Source: Sporosarcina sp. E16_8
GTDB taxonomy: Bacteria > Bacillota > Bacilli > Bacillales_A > Planococcaceae
Assembly: GCF_017347095.1 (NCBI RefSeq)
Contig: NZ_JADPRZ010000006.1
Coordinates: forward strand, 1-64,000
Direction: 5' to 3'
DNA length: 64,000 bases
Position numbers and translations under genes: made by a program. Each line of letters starts with the position of its first letter. Position 1 is the first letter of the stretch. The notes beneath the pieces were generated by a model. It made no database searches. It was not told the DNA's origin and worked only from the letters and a program-made list of their open reading frames with translations. This document shows positions 54,446-64,000 of the stretch, piece by piece.

Positions 54446-56772
54446 TAGTGTTCCTCCCTGTCGACAATTCCATTTCGCACAGTATCGAACCATTGTTTCA
54501 ATTCCATATAAGGCGCATATAGCAGTCTTTTCTCAAGCTCAATTTGACGTTCGCGCTCTTTGTAAGCTGGTGCTTCCGTCAAATCACGCTTACCGGCCGT
54601 TTCCTGAACGAAAACAAAACCATCTTCAATCTTAACAAATCCAAGCTCAGAAAACACCTTTGACATGAAATAAACCGTATCTTTTTTCCACGCTTTATGT
54701 TTTGTGAGCTGAGCTCCATTCGTAACAAAGTCAAATTTCTCGCGTTTTTTCAAGAAACTGTAATACCAGCCAAACTGATCGCGACCAGGAATCCCATCAA
54801 AATACCTTGATTCGGATGCGTGGAAATGCGCATAGACGCGGTCTGGCTGGACAGAAACCACAAGTTCTTCAAGCTGCGTAACATTGTCCGGAATATCCAA
54901 AAAGACGAGATTTTTTGCCTTTGTTATTGTTTCTTGTCCGAATAGCGTAATGGCAATCCCCTGCAAAGATGATTGGAAATGTATAATCGTTTGTTCATGG
55001 AATGCAATAAATAGTGTATCGTCTAGCGGAATGGTCGGCAGCCACCTAGTTGCTTCGCGTACACCGCGCAAATCGAACAGCTGCCACTCATCAGAACGAA
55101 TATCGCTGATTAATAACTGAGGCTTCTTATTGCCGTTCCATTCATTCACCTGCAAATCACCCGTAACCGACAACTTTACACCTGGTGTCAGTTGGTCAGC
55201 AATAGGTCCGAGTCCGAATCCGATGGCATCAAGTGAAACGCCCTCATCCGCTAATTCTAGCTTCATATGATTCTTTGCCGCACCAATTTTCCGTACAGTT
55301 GTGGCTGTAATATCTTCGAGCATATAAACAGGCTTTTCAAAGGCCATTCCAAATGGACGGAGCAGTTCCAGCGATTCCAAAACGCTGACATCAATTTCAC
55401 TAATTAACAGCGGAACATCGATACGAACTTCTGGTGTAAGCATTTCTTCCGTCAACACTTGAACTGCCTGTTTATTAAGGTTTTCACGTAGCGTGACTAC
55501 ATCTGTAACTGCAAGGGACATTCCTGCCGCCATCTGATGACCTCCAAAGTGAGGTAGAAGCTGGGCATTTTTGGATAGCTCGGCAAACATATCAAAACCA
55601 GCAATACTTCTTGCAGACCCTTTAGCAATCCCTGTTTCCCTGTCAATTGACAATACAATTGATGGTCGGTAATATTTCTCAGTTAATCTTGAAGCTACAA
55701 TTCCCACAACACCAGAATTCCAGCCTTCCCCTCCGATAACGAAGACGAGCGGAACTGTATCACCGTACATTTTCAAAACCATGTCTTCCGCTTCTTTAGC
55801 TATTTCAGCTACAATCGCTTGCCGTTCTTTATTCAGCGTGTCAAGTTCTTTTGCCAGTGTCATCGCTTGCGTTGCGTCTTCAGTCATCAATAGTTGGACT
55901 GCGGGGGTAGCGTCACCTAAACGCCCAGCCGCATTCAGACGGGGTCCAATCATAAATCCGATTGACTCCTCTGAGAGTGTTGCTTGTTCGGTGCTAGCGA
56001 TGCGTGCGAGCGCCTGGATAGCAGGACGCTTTGAGACACGCATCTGCCTGATGCCCTCTTTGACGAAGTATCTGTTTTCATCACGAAGCGGAACTAAGTC
56101 TGCAACTGTCCCGATAGCCACTAGTTCAAATAAATCTTCCGGAACACCCTCAAGTAAGGCGCATGCAAGTTTGAATGCTACACCAACTCCAGCAAGCTCT
56201 CCGAACGGATACTGCCCTTCAGGATGTCGAGGATGAATGATGGCATCTGCTGCTGGCAACACCTCACCGATTTCATGGTGATCTGTAATGATGATGTCCA
56301 TACCAAGTGATTTCGCATAAGCAATTTCATCGATGCCGGAAATACCATTGTCGACTGTAATAATAAGCGAAGCCCCTTTTTCATACAACTCTAAAAATAG
56401 GTCTTTATTAGGTCCATAACCATGCTTGAATCGATTGGGTATCGCATAGAACACATCTGCACCCATTCGCTCCAATGCCGTTGTCAGGACCGTTACACTC
56501 GTCACGCCATCACCGTCATAATCACCATAAACAGCAATTTTCTTATCAGTTGCGATTGCCGTTGTTATGAGTGAGACTGCTTTGTCCATATCATATAGTA
56601 AAAAAGGGTCATGCATACTAGATGCATCCATATGTAAAAAACCTTTTGCCACTTCGGAATCTATTATTCCCCTTGAAGCAAGTATTTTTGCCTGGACAGA
56701 TGAAATACCAAGATCTTTTGTTAACATCGTTACAAGTTGTTCATCCGGTCGTTCCACTTTCCATCTCTTCAT
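54445..56772 (-). CDS. recJ: Single-stranded-DNA-specific exonuclease RecJ
   Basis: RecJ degrades single-stranded DNA 5'-3' in repair. DHH-family motifs are present: [36 protein letters not shown] and later HPRHP, followed by DHHA1 ([12 protein letters not shown]) and the OB fold. A C-terminal extension of about 200 residues is typical of Firmicutes. The ATG at 56772 ([12 protein letters not shown]) matches the family start; the ribosome site spacing is poor for either it or the TTG at 56784. Confidence 0.93.
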   Translation of the reverse strand: MKRWKVERPDEQLVTMLTKDLGISSVQAKILASRGIIDSEVAKGFLHMDASSMHDPFLLYDMDKAVSLITTAIATDKKIAVYGDYDGDGVTSVTVLTTALERMGADVFYAIPNRFKHGYGPNKDLFLELYEKGASLIITVDNGISGIDEIAYAKSLGMDIIITDHHEIGEVLPAADAIIHPRHPEGQYPFGELAGVGVAFKLACALLEGVPEDLFELVAIGTVADLVPLRDENRYFVKEGIRQMRVSKRPAIQALARIASTEQATLSEESIGFMIGPRLNAAGRLGDATPAVQLLMTEDATQAMTLAKELDTLNKERQAIVAEIAKEAEDMVLKMYGDTVPLVFVIGGEGWNSGVVGIVASRLTEKYYRPSIVLSIDRETGIAKGSARSIAGFDMFAELSKNAQLLPHFGGHQMAAGMSLAVTDVVTLRENLNKQAVQVLTEEMLTPEVRIDVPLLISEIDVSVLESLELLRPFGMAFEKPVYMLEDITATTVRKIGAAKNHMKLELADEGVSLDAIGFGLGPIADQLTPGVKLSVTGDLQVNEWNGNKKPQLLISDIRSDEWQLFDLRGVREATRWLPTIPLDDTLFIAFHEQTIIHFQSSLQGIAITLFGQETITKAKNLVFLDIPDNVTQLEELVVSVQPDRVYAHFHASESRYFDGIPGRDQFGWYYSFLKKREKFDFVTNGAQLTKHKAWKKDTVYFMSKVFSELGFVKIEDGFVFVQETAGKRDLTEAPAYKERERQIELEKRLLYAPYMELKQWFDTVRNGIVDREEH

Positions 56773-56884
56773 TGATTCGATCAAATTCCTTCACATCCTT
56801 ATATTCATTATAGCGGATGGGCTACGACTCTAAAAGAAAAGACTGTTTTAATTCCCCTAACTAGAAGTCCAAACTGAATTCGCT

Positions 56885-56932
56885 CACAAAAAAGAGCATC
56901 TTCCACGGTATTAGTAGCTGGAAGATGCTCTC
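56885..56932 (-). terminator. Terminator of yrvD
   Basis: AGAGCATCTTCCA and TGGAAGATGCTCT form a perfect 13-bp stem with T6 on the minus strand. Confidence 0.9.
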
Positions 56933-56935
56933 TGT

Positions 56936-57280
56936 TTATACATTTTTGTTTTCGATAATTACTTCCTCATTGGATGGTAAAGCTGTGTACTTTTGCAGTT
57001 CCGCAATTTCATTCTGCTGCGCTGCAATGGTTAGCTCTTTGAGAGTCATTTCTTTTTGAAGCTCTTTGATTCGACGACTTGATTGAAAGGACAGGAACAT
57101 TGCAACAAACCCACTGACCATGGCACCAAGAAGAGCTGCACCTAAAATAATAAGAATAAGTGGCCACTGTGCTTGTCCAAACACATAATTGACTTGTACC
57201 GCATCAACATTGACGACAGCAAAGATAGCGATAATGATGGCAAATAAAAGACCTAACAGTAAATTCCATTGAAATTTCAT
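56936..57280 (-). CDS. yrvD: LapA-domain membrane protein YrvD
   Basis: Two hydrophobic helices (about 5-25 and 40-63) are followed by a coiled coil (about 68-98, KELQKEMTLKELTIAAQQNE). This is the LapA/YrvD layout, 114 residues. The E. coli homologue works in lipopolysaccharide assembly, which does not apply here, so the role is unknown. It lies between secDF and recJ as in B. subtilis. Confidence 0.88.
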   Translation of the reverse strand: MKFQWNLLLGLLFAIIIAIFAVVNVDAVQVNYVFGQAQWPLILIILGAALLGAMVSGFVAMFLSFQSSRRIKELQKEMTLKELTIAAQQNEIAELQKYTALPSNEEVIIENKNV

Positions 57281-57302
57281 ATAACTTTCCCCTTTCCTTA
57301 AG

Positions 57303-57342
57303 AAAAAAATAGAACAGAGTATACATAAAGTATACCCTGTTC
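57303..57342 (-). terminator. Terminator of secDF
   Basis: GAACAGAGTATAC and GTATACCCTGTTC arms pair with one mismatch and are followed by T7 on the minus strand. Confidence 0.8.
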
Positions 57343-57374
57343 CATGAATAACCGAAACTTATCATAATAGGTTC

Positions 57375-59645
57375 TTAAACGATAGGTTCGTCTGAGCCCC
57401 ATTGCTTCTTCGTGTCCTCTACTCTAATGGCACCTTTTTTCTTGATTTCACGTTTTTTCAGATCAAACCAGATTTGAGCTGAGATGAAAATCGAAGAATA
57501 AGTTCCTGCAAACAATCCAATCAGAAGGGCGATTGAGAAGGTTTGAATCGATTCTGCTCCGAATAGCATTAACGCTACAACAACAAAGATTACTGTAAGC
57601 ACCGTATTTACAGAACGCCCAAGTGTCTGACGCAATGATTTATTGACGATGTCTGCTAGTTCTGCTTCATTGTCAATCCGGCCGCGATGATTAATGTTTT
57701 CCCGTATTCGGTCAAACGTAACAATCGTGTCATTGATGGAGTACCCGACAATGGTCAAGACCGCCGCAATAAACGTGATATCTACCTCTAGACGCAGAAT
57801 ACTGAATATCGCAACCATGAAGAATGCATCGTGGAAGAGCCCAATAATCGAGGCAACACCCATTCGCCATTCGAAACGGAATGCAACGTAAATGATGATT
57901 CCAAGCGCAGCGATAAGAAGGGCATAAATTGCATTTTTCGCCAGTTCCTTACCGACCGTTGGTGAAACTGTCGAAATACTCGGATCCGTACCATATTCGG
58001 CAGCTAGATCCGTTTTGAGTTTATTGACTTCCTCTTGTTTGAAGTCTTCTTTATAACGTATGACACCGATATTTTTCGTATCGCCAGAAATGACGATATC
58101 GTCTGTCGGCTGTCCGATTTTATCAAGATAAGTAGAAATTTCATCTTTCGTCACTGGTTGGTCAGCAAGCACTTCGACACGTGTACCTTGTGAGAAATCG
58201 ATGCCAAGGTTCAATTTGATGATACCAAGCACAGTTACACCACTAATTAGTAACACTGCTGAAATGACATAGAACTTTTTACGTGCTCCAACGAAATTGA
58301 ATCGATCAAATTTCGTAGTTAGATCCAGCGTTTCAATTTGTTCTTCAGCAGGATGAACCTTGCTCTTTGAAACCCCGAATAATGCTGTTTTTCCATCAAA
58401 CACACCACTATTGACAAGAAGCCCCAAGAGTATGCGTGACCCCCATACAGCCGTCAAGAAGCTGGCTAGAATACTGATGATAAGTATCGTCGCGAACCCT
58501 TTAACTGAGCTTGTCCCGAAACTGAATAGGACTACCGCTGCAAGAAGTGTCGTGATATTAGCATCAAGAATGGCAGTGAACGATGATTTCGCTCCAGCCA
58601 TAAACGATGTCTTAACAGATTTACCGACACGCAATTCTTCTCGTATCCGTTCATACATCAAGATATTCGCATCGACGGCCATCCCGACTCCAAGCATGAG
58701 TGCCGCAATACCAGGCAACGTAAGCACACCGTTAATAAGCGTGAAGACGAGCAAGATAATGAAAATATAAACCGACAATGTAATAACTGCCACAAAACCT
58801 GGCAGGCGGTAATACACAAGCATGAATATGAATATGAGCGAGATACCGATTATCCCCGCAAAAATCGTCTTGTTAAGCGCTTGTTCACCGAACTGCGCGC
58901 CGACTGACGTCGAGTAAACTTCTTCAAGGTGAACAGGCAATGCGCCTGCGTTCAAAATTCCTGCAAGGCTCTTCGTCTCTTCTAAAGAGAATGATCCCGA
59001 TATTTCAACGTCTGATGAGTTAATCGGGTTTTTCACATAAGGTGCAGAAACGAATTTAGGTTTCTCTTTCGCTACTTCCGCCCTAAAAGAATCTTCACCT
59101 TCTACAAAGTCTAGCCAGATGACCATTACGTTCTCTGGTGCTTTTTGTGAGATCAATGTTGTCACTTCGCCGAATTTAGTCGGCGATTTCATTTCAAGCG
59201 TTACGACTGGGTTACCGTTTTCGCCGAAGTTCGCTTTTGCTTTTCCTTCTTTCAAGTCGTTTCCGTCTAATAGAAGATTGTCATCAGCATCCCTGAATGT
59301 CAGATTTGCCTGAGTAGAAAGGAGTTCCCTAGCTGATTCCTGGTCCTCTACTCCCGCAAGTTGCACGCGAATTCGGTTACCCGACTCGATTTGGATACTT
59401 GGTTCACTTACTCCAAGTACGTCAATCCGGCTCGTCAGCGCATTCGCTGTATCTTTAACCATGTCTTCTGTTACTTTTGGGCCATCCTTCTTCAATGGTT
59501 CGACTTGATAAAGGACTTCAAAGCCGCCCTGTAAATCTAGTCCCAGTTTTACATCTTTCACTATCGGACTTGCAGTCGTTCCAATCGTCAAACCAAACAC
59601 AACGATTAATAATAGAAACGCTACAATCCGTCCTCTTTTTTTCAT
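57375..59645 (-). CDS. secDF: Protein translocase subunit SecDF (natural fusion)
   Basis: SecD and SecF use the proton gradient to help pull proteins through SecYEG. The SecD half (1-420) starts with a membrane helix and LGLDLQGGFEVLYQV, and has VGMAVDANILMYERIREEL. The SecF half (about 450-750) has LGIDFSQGTRVEV and a matching GYSINDTIVTFDRIRENI; the two Asp-containing motifs form the proton path. Twelve membrane helices are expected. Length 756 fits the fused Bacillus form. Confidence 0.96.
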   Translation of the reverse strand: MKKRGRIVAFLLLIVVFGLTIGTTASPIVKDVKLGLDLQGGFEVLYQVEPLKKDGPKVTEDMVKDTANALTSRIDVLGVSEPSIQIESGNRIRVQLAGVEDQESARELLSTQANLTFRDADDNLLLDGNDLKEGKAKANFGENGNPVVTLEMKSPTKFGEVTTLISQKAPENVMVIWLDFVEGEDSFRAEVAKEKPKFVSAPYVKNPINSSDVEISGSFSLEETKSLAGILNAGALPVHLEEVYSTSVGAQFGEQALNKTIFAGIIGISLIFIFMLVYYRLPGFVAVITLSVYIFIILLVFTLINGVLTLPGIAALMLGVGMAVDANILMYERIREELRVGKSVKTSFMAGAKSSFTAILDANITTLLAAVVLFSFGTSSVKGFATILIISILASFLTAVWGSRILLGLLVNSGVFDGKTALFGVSKSKVHPAEEQIETLDLTTKFDRFNFVGARKKFYVISAVLLISGVTVLGIIKLNLGIDFSQGTRVEVLADQPVTKDEISTYLDKIGQPTDDIVISGDTKNIGVIRYKEDFKQEEVNKLKTDLAAEYGTDPSISTVSPTVGKELAKNAIYALLIAALGIIIYVAFRFEWRMGVASIIGLFHDAFFMVAIFSILRLEVDITFIAAVLTIVGYSINDTIVTFDRIRENINHRGRIDNEAELADIVNKSLRQTLGRSVNTVLTVIFVVVALMLFGAESIQTFSIALLIGLFAGTYSSIFISAQIWFDLKKREIKKKGAIRVEDTKKQWGSDEPIV

Positions 59646-59826
59646 AATCCAATTTCCCCCTCTAAATATGGAGTGCAGTTGTACGGCATTTATCTATGTA
59701 CATACTCCGAGAATAGCGACAGCGCCCACGTAAAAATTGGCGCTGAATACTACACAATTATAAAAACACAATATGTCTATTATGAAACACAGTCATTCAT
59801 GTGTCAAATGGTCATGTTTCATCCTA

Positions 59827-60147
59827 TCATAACTCGCTTTTCGATTTTTGTGGTGTCAGCAAGATTTGAAGTTCCTCACTGTTCAAGTCGGTAAACCAGT
59901 TTGCACCGCGCTGTTCTTCAATCTGTGTAAACGTCATATATTCTGCTGGTGAGATTTTGAGGATTCCATTTGCAATTTCATGCATCCCCATATCCTCGAC
60001 ATTTTTTTTACGCCATTTCTTCTGGACACAAAATGTCCAAATATCCTCTTCGGTTACTGTTGTATAACCGTACAGATGAAATTCAGTCTTTTTGCTTTCA
60101 ATTGCAGGCAGCATATGGGTGAACAGTTGTCCGAATCGTCTTGGCAT
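59827..60147 (-). CDS. comN: Post-transcriptional regulator ComN (YrzD)
   Basis: The small protein (106 residues) belongs to the ComN family; B. subtilis ComN controls late competence comE mRNA and interacts with DivIVA. Conserved parts are VTEEDIWTFCVQKKWRKKN and EIANGILKISPAEYMTFTQI. The start at 60147 gives MPRRFGQLF with AAAGGG 9 bases upstream; two earlier candidates are possible. Its location between secDF and spoVB matches B. subtilis, and its likely target, the comE operon, is in this window at 9958-13649. Confidence 0.85.
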   Translation of the reverse strand: MPRRFGQLFTHMLPAIESKKTEFHLYGYTTVTEEDIWTFCVQKKWRKKNVEDMGMHEIANGILKISPAEYMTFTQIEEQRGANWFTDLNSEELQILLTPQKSKSEL

Positions 60148-60243
60148 CTTTTCCATCCCTTTCCTGGACAGTCGTAAGTATGGATATTTCTGCATAGGTT
60201 TAGTGTATATGAAATGACCGGAATTGAGAAGGAGTTGTTTAAA

Positions 60244-61761
60244 TTGTCTTCATTCATCCGCGGAACTGTCGTCTTGATGGTTGCCGTCTTCCTAACCAAG
60301 CTTTTAGGATTCGTCTTCCGGATTCAATTCATGCGGATTGCAGGCGAAGAGGCGGTCGGCATCTACATGACTGCTTATCCCGCATTTATCTTTTTCCTGT
60401 CACTTGTCCAGCTTGGAGTACCGATCGCCATAGCTAAAGTGATTGCCGAACTCGAAGCGAAAGGGCAATCCATAAGAATTCCTTCCCTTATGAAGACAGC
60501 TTCCTTCATCACCATTTTGACAGCAGTGGTATTTATCCCGGCTTGTATCTTGTTCGTTCCCTACTTAGCTGAAACGCTTCTCGGTAATTCTGCTTCGTCC
60601 GCTACTTTGTACGTCGGTATCGCAATCGTGCCAATCGCTGCCATCGGGGGCTTGATCCGCGGATATTTCCAAGGTATTGCACGAATCGAAGAAACAGCGT
60701 GGTCACAAATCATCGAACAAATATGCCGAATTGCACTAATCACATGGCTTTTGCCACATCTTCTTATAGCTGATAATACAGCACTGAGTGCCGCTTATGC
60801 GATGGGTATTACGCTTCTTGCAGAAATGCTTTCCGTTTTATATTTGCTGTTCAAATATAGGCAGAAAAAGAAACGACAACCAAAACAACAGGAGAAACTC
60901 AAGCGCTATCCGATGGAACCTTTGCTGGCCATCGCTTTGCCATCATCTGGTAGCCGCCTGTTCGGTACGTTTACTTGGTTCCTTGAGCCGATTATCTTCC
61001 TCCGCGCACTCGCGTTTTCAGGGGTTTCAGTTGTAGCTGCCACAACGTTGTACGGCATTGTATCCGGTGTACTCGTGCCGCTACTCCTATTCCCAGCTTT
61101 CATCCCATATGCCTTGTCTGTTGTCCTGGTTCCCGCCGTAAGCGGAGCAGTCGCATCAAATAATACGAGCAAACTGAAAGAACGGATTCATCTGTCCTTG
61201 CGCTTATCCGCTTTAACGGGTGCGTTCGCTGCAACTGTTTTTTTCATTCACGGTGAGGATTTGGCAGTAAAATTATTCCATGTCACTCAAGGTGCTTCCT
61301 ATATGGCGTTACTTGCTCCTGTTTTTTTCTTTTATTATATTCAAGGACCACTTTATTCGATTTTACAGGCCACTGGTGATGCCAAGGCAGGGATGATGAA
61401 CTCCGTATACGGTGGTATTGCAAAACTGGCGGTCATGTTCATCCTCGCCTCCCAACCTGGTCTACAGGTGACAGGGGCAGTCCTTGCGATCGGCTTCGGT
61501 GTGCTCATTACATCATTCCTTCATATAGCAACACTTCGGAAAAACAAATCGACCGCTTCCGGCTTCACGATTTTCGCTTTGCCCTATGCTTCCTTTATCA
61601 TGACTTGTATTATGCGACCCATTTTCATTCCGATTGGGGATTTTGGATTATTTACGGAATGTGCTGTCACAAGTTTTTTCCTGCTTGCAATTCTTATTTT
61701 GACGGGCCAAGTTAAAAAAAGTGATCTGTTTCTGTTCAGGAGACTACTGAAAAGTCATTGA
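60244..61761 (+). CDS. spoVB: Stage V sporulation protein B, polysaccharide flippase family
   Basis: SpoVB is a MOP-superfamily flippase needed for spore cortex synthesis. About 14 hydrophobic helices are seen. The start FIRGTVVLMVAVFLTKLLGFVFRI matches the family, as does IGGLIRGYFQG (about 130). The TTG at 60244 follows AAGGAG by 9 bases and matches the B. subtilis start; the ATG at 60214 has no ribosome site. Length is 505. Its last seven bases overlap the convergent yrbG gene. Confidence 0.93.
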   Translation: MSSFIRGTVVLMVAVFLTKLLGFVFRIQFMRIAGEEAVGIYMTAYPAFIFFLSLVQLGVPIAIAKVIAELEAKGQSIRIPSLMKTASFITILTAVVFIPACILFVPYLAETLLGNSASSATLYVGIAIVPIAAIGGLIRGYFQGIARIEETAWSQIIEQICRIALITWLLPHLLIADNTALSAAYAMGITLLAEMLSVLYLLFKYRQKKKRQPKQQEKLKRYPMEPLLAIALPSSGSRLFGTFTWFLEPIIFLRALAFSGVSVVAATTLYGIVSGVLVPLLLFPAFIPYALSVVLVPAVSGAVASNNTSKLKERIHLSLRLSALTGAFAATVFFIHGEDLAVKLFHVTQGASYMALLAPVFFFYYIQGPLYSILQATGDAKAGMMNSVYGGIAKLAVMFILASQPGLQVTGAVLAIGFGVLITSFLHIATLRKNKSTASGFTIFALPYASFIMTCIMRPIFIPIGDFGLFTECAVTSFFLLAILILTGQVKKSDLFLFRRLLKSH

Positions 61762-62396
61762 TACTTATCTTTCAACTGAAACTGCAGCTCATTCCTCTCA
61801 TATGAACAATAGAAAATCTGTTTCACATCATTGACTCCCAGTTGTTGGAGTCCTTTTACAAGCCATTCATCTGTTTTACCGATGAGTTCTAAATGTCTAG
61901 ATTGAATAAAACCGTCTGAAATAAGCGCAAGAACAGGTTGGACATCATCATGTTTGAAAACAGACAAATTTCCAGATGGCTCTAAATAAGCGAATGACAC
62001 CTCATGAACAGAGCCGATTTGTTGCTCACGAAGCTGTTGGAATAAATCATCCAAATTATAGCGCTGTTTACGCATTTCCTGCTCTAGTATTATTCCATGT
62101 CTAATAATAAGTGTCGGTTCACCATCGACAATGTCTCTGAACTTTTTACTTTTTAATGAAAAATAAGAAGAAACGAGTTGGATAACGAGCAAAACAAGCA
62201 TGGGCAGAATAGAGTGCATCAATTTATTATCTGGGGAATCGAGTGCAAATGCTGCAACTTCCGCCATAATTATAAAGACAACAACGTCGATAATTCCAAG
62301 CTCACCGACTTCACGTTTCCCCATAATTCGTAAGATAATCAAAATAAGAATATAAAGAAACACAGTCCGGAAACCGATGATTAGTAAATCATTCAT
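61755..62396 (-). CDS. yrbG: DUF421 membrane protein YrbG
   Basis: Three N-terminal helices (about 5-80, with LRIMGKREVGELG) are followed by a soluble DUF421 domain (EPTLIIRHGIILEQEMRKQRYNLDDLFQQLREQ). The YetF/YrbG family has 213-residue members in all Bacillales. Related YetF proteins assist spore germination receptors in some species, but no role is shown for this branch. It overlaps the spoVB end by seven bases. Confidence 0.9.
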   Translation of the reverse strand: MNDLLIIGFRTVFLYILILIILRIMGKREVGELGIIDVVVFIIMAEVAAFALDSPDNKLMHSILPMLVLLVIQLVSSYFSLKSKKFRDIVDGEPTLIIRHGIILEQEMRKQRYNLDDLFQQLREQQIGSVHEVSFAYLEPSGNLSVFKHDDVQPVLALISDGFIQSRHLELIGKTDEWLVKGLQQLGVNDVKQIFYCSYERNELQFQLKDKYQ

Positions 62397-62464
62397 AACT
62401 AAGATCTCTCCCTTTTAAGAAAGGATGCCCTTTACCCCAATGCTTGTATACATGCCCATTATCG

Positions 62465-62515
62465 AAAAAGAGGCGATTGCCTGAACGGGAAATTTCCCAC
62501 TCAGCCAATCGCCTC
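62465..62515 (-). terminator. Terminator of yajC
   Basis: GAGGCGATTG and CAATCGCCTC arms with an inner GGGAAATTTCCC palindrome; T5 follows on the minus strand. Confidence 0.85.
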
Positions 62516-62533
62516 TTCATATACTTAAAATAC

Positions 62534-62800
62534 TTATATTGATTGTGTTACACGTCCTACAGCTTGTCTGTCGAACTGCAGTGTAGTACCTTCAGAAACT
62601 TTAAGGAAAACCGATGAATCATCTACAGCATCGATTGTTCCGTGAATGCCGCCGATTGTGATAACCTTATCTCCGCGTTTTAAATCTCCTTGCATCTGCT
62701 TCGTCGCTTTCTGTTTCTTTTGCGCCGGCCTGATAAGCAAGAACCACATCACTGCGAACATCGCAACGAATGGTAATAATTGCATAACTCCTCCACTCAT
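62534..62800 (-). CDS. yajC: Preprotein translocase subunit YajC
   Basis: YajC is an accessory part of the SecDF complex. The 88-residue protein has one N-terminal membrane helix (about 5-24, FVAMFAVMWFLLIRPAQKKQK) and the cytoplasmic domain LKRGDKVITIGGIHGTI. AAGGGGGG lies eight bases before the ATG. It is directly downstream of tgt, as in many bacteria. Confidence 0.95.
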   Translation of the reverse strand: MSGGVMQLLPFVAMFAVMWFLLIRPAQKKQKATKQMQGDLKRGDKVITIGGIHGTIDAVDDSSVFLKVSEGTTLQFDRQAVGRVTQSI

Positions 62801-62840
62801 ATATATATCCCCCCTTCAATCAAGATTCATTATACAAGAT

Positions 62841-63998
<1,158 letters not shown>

Positions 63999-64000
63999 GT

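Overview
The window looks like a chromosomal segment of an endospore-forming Bacillales bacterium, most probably from the Planococcaceae (Sporosarcina or a close relative). Signs of this are the sporulation genes (spoIIP, gpr, an uninterrupted sigK, spoVB and a cotB/cotH coat cluster), moderate GC, strong AGGAGG ribosome sites with frequent GTG/TTG starts, and a gene order that follows the Bacillus subtilis yqe-comE, yrr and yrv-secDF regions block by block. The species cannot be named from sequence alone.

Layout. 1-450: the 5' part of an IS3-family insertion sequence cut by the window edge. 585-5774: an accessory spore-coat cluster with three tandem CotB-like proteins (minus strand), a tiny Gly-Thr repeat protein, a CotH-type coat kinase and a small SET-domain protein (plus strand). 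6022-18920: spoIIP-gpr, rpsT, holA, yqzM and the comEC-comEB-comEA / yqeM-rsfS-yqeK-nadD-yhbY-aroE-yqeH-yqeG block. 19141-19848: sigK. 20117-29098: a 26-codon ORF, mtnN, yrrS, greA, udk, yrrM, mltG, yrzB, ruvX, ireB and alaS, whose leader carries a T-box and a striking five-unit 20-bp direct-repeat array. 29652-36934: recD2, yrrB, mnmA, cysteine desulfurase, cymR and divergent rarA. 37307-39460: a class B penicillin-binding protein. 40059-44201: an AT-rich accessory island of small membrane proteins, a DUF4184 protein and a lipoprotein. 44424-54445: tcdA, a 6S RNA candidate, aspS, hisS with its T-box, a wall amidase, dtd, relA and apt. 54445-63980: recJ, yrvD, secDF, comN, spoVB, yrbG, yajC and tgt.

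How it fits together. Most of the window is conserved housekeeping: aminoacyl-tRNA synthetases under T-box control, tRNA thiolation (cysteine desulfurase plus mnmA), stringent response and purine salvage (relA, apt), Sec export (yajC, secDF), competence uptake (comEA/EC, comN) and ribosome maturation (yqeH, rsfS, yhbY). The non-ordinary parts are the coat cluster, where a CotH kinase sits beside CotB-like proteins and a protein whose only abundant hydroxyl residue is threonine; the small-membrane-protein island; the TTGCAAC array upstream of alaS; and several families of dispersed structured intergenic repeats.
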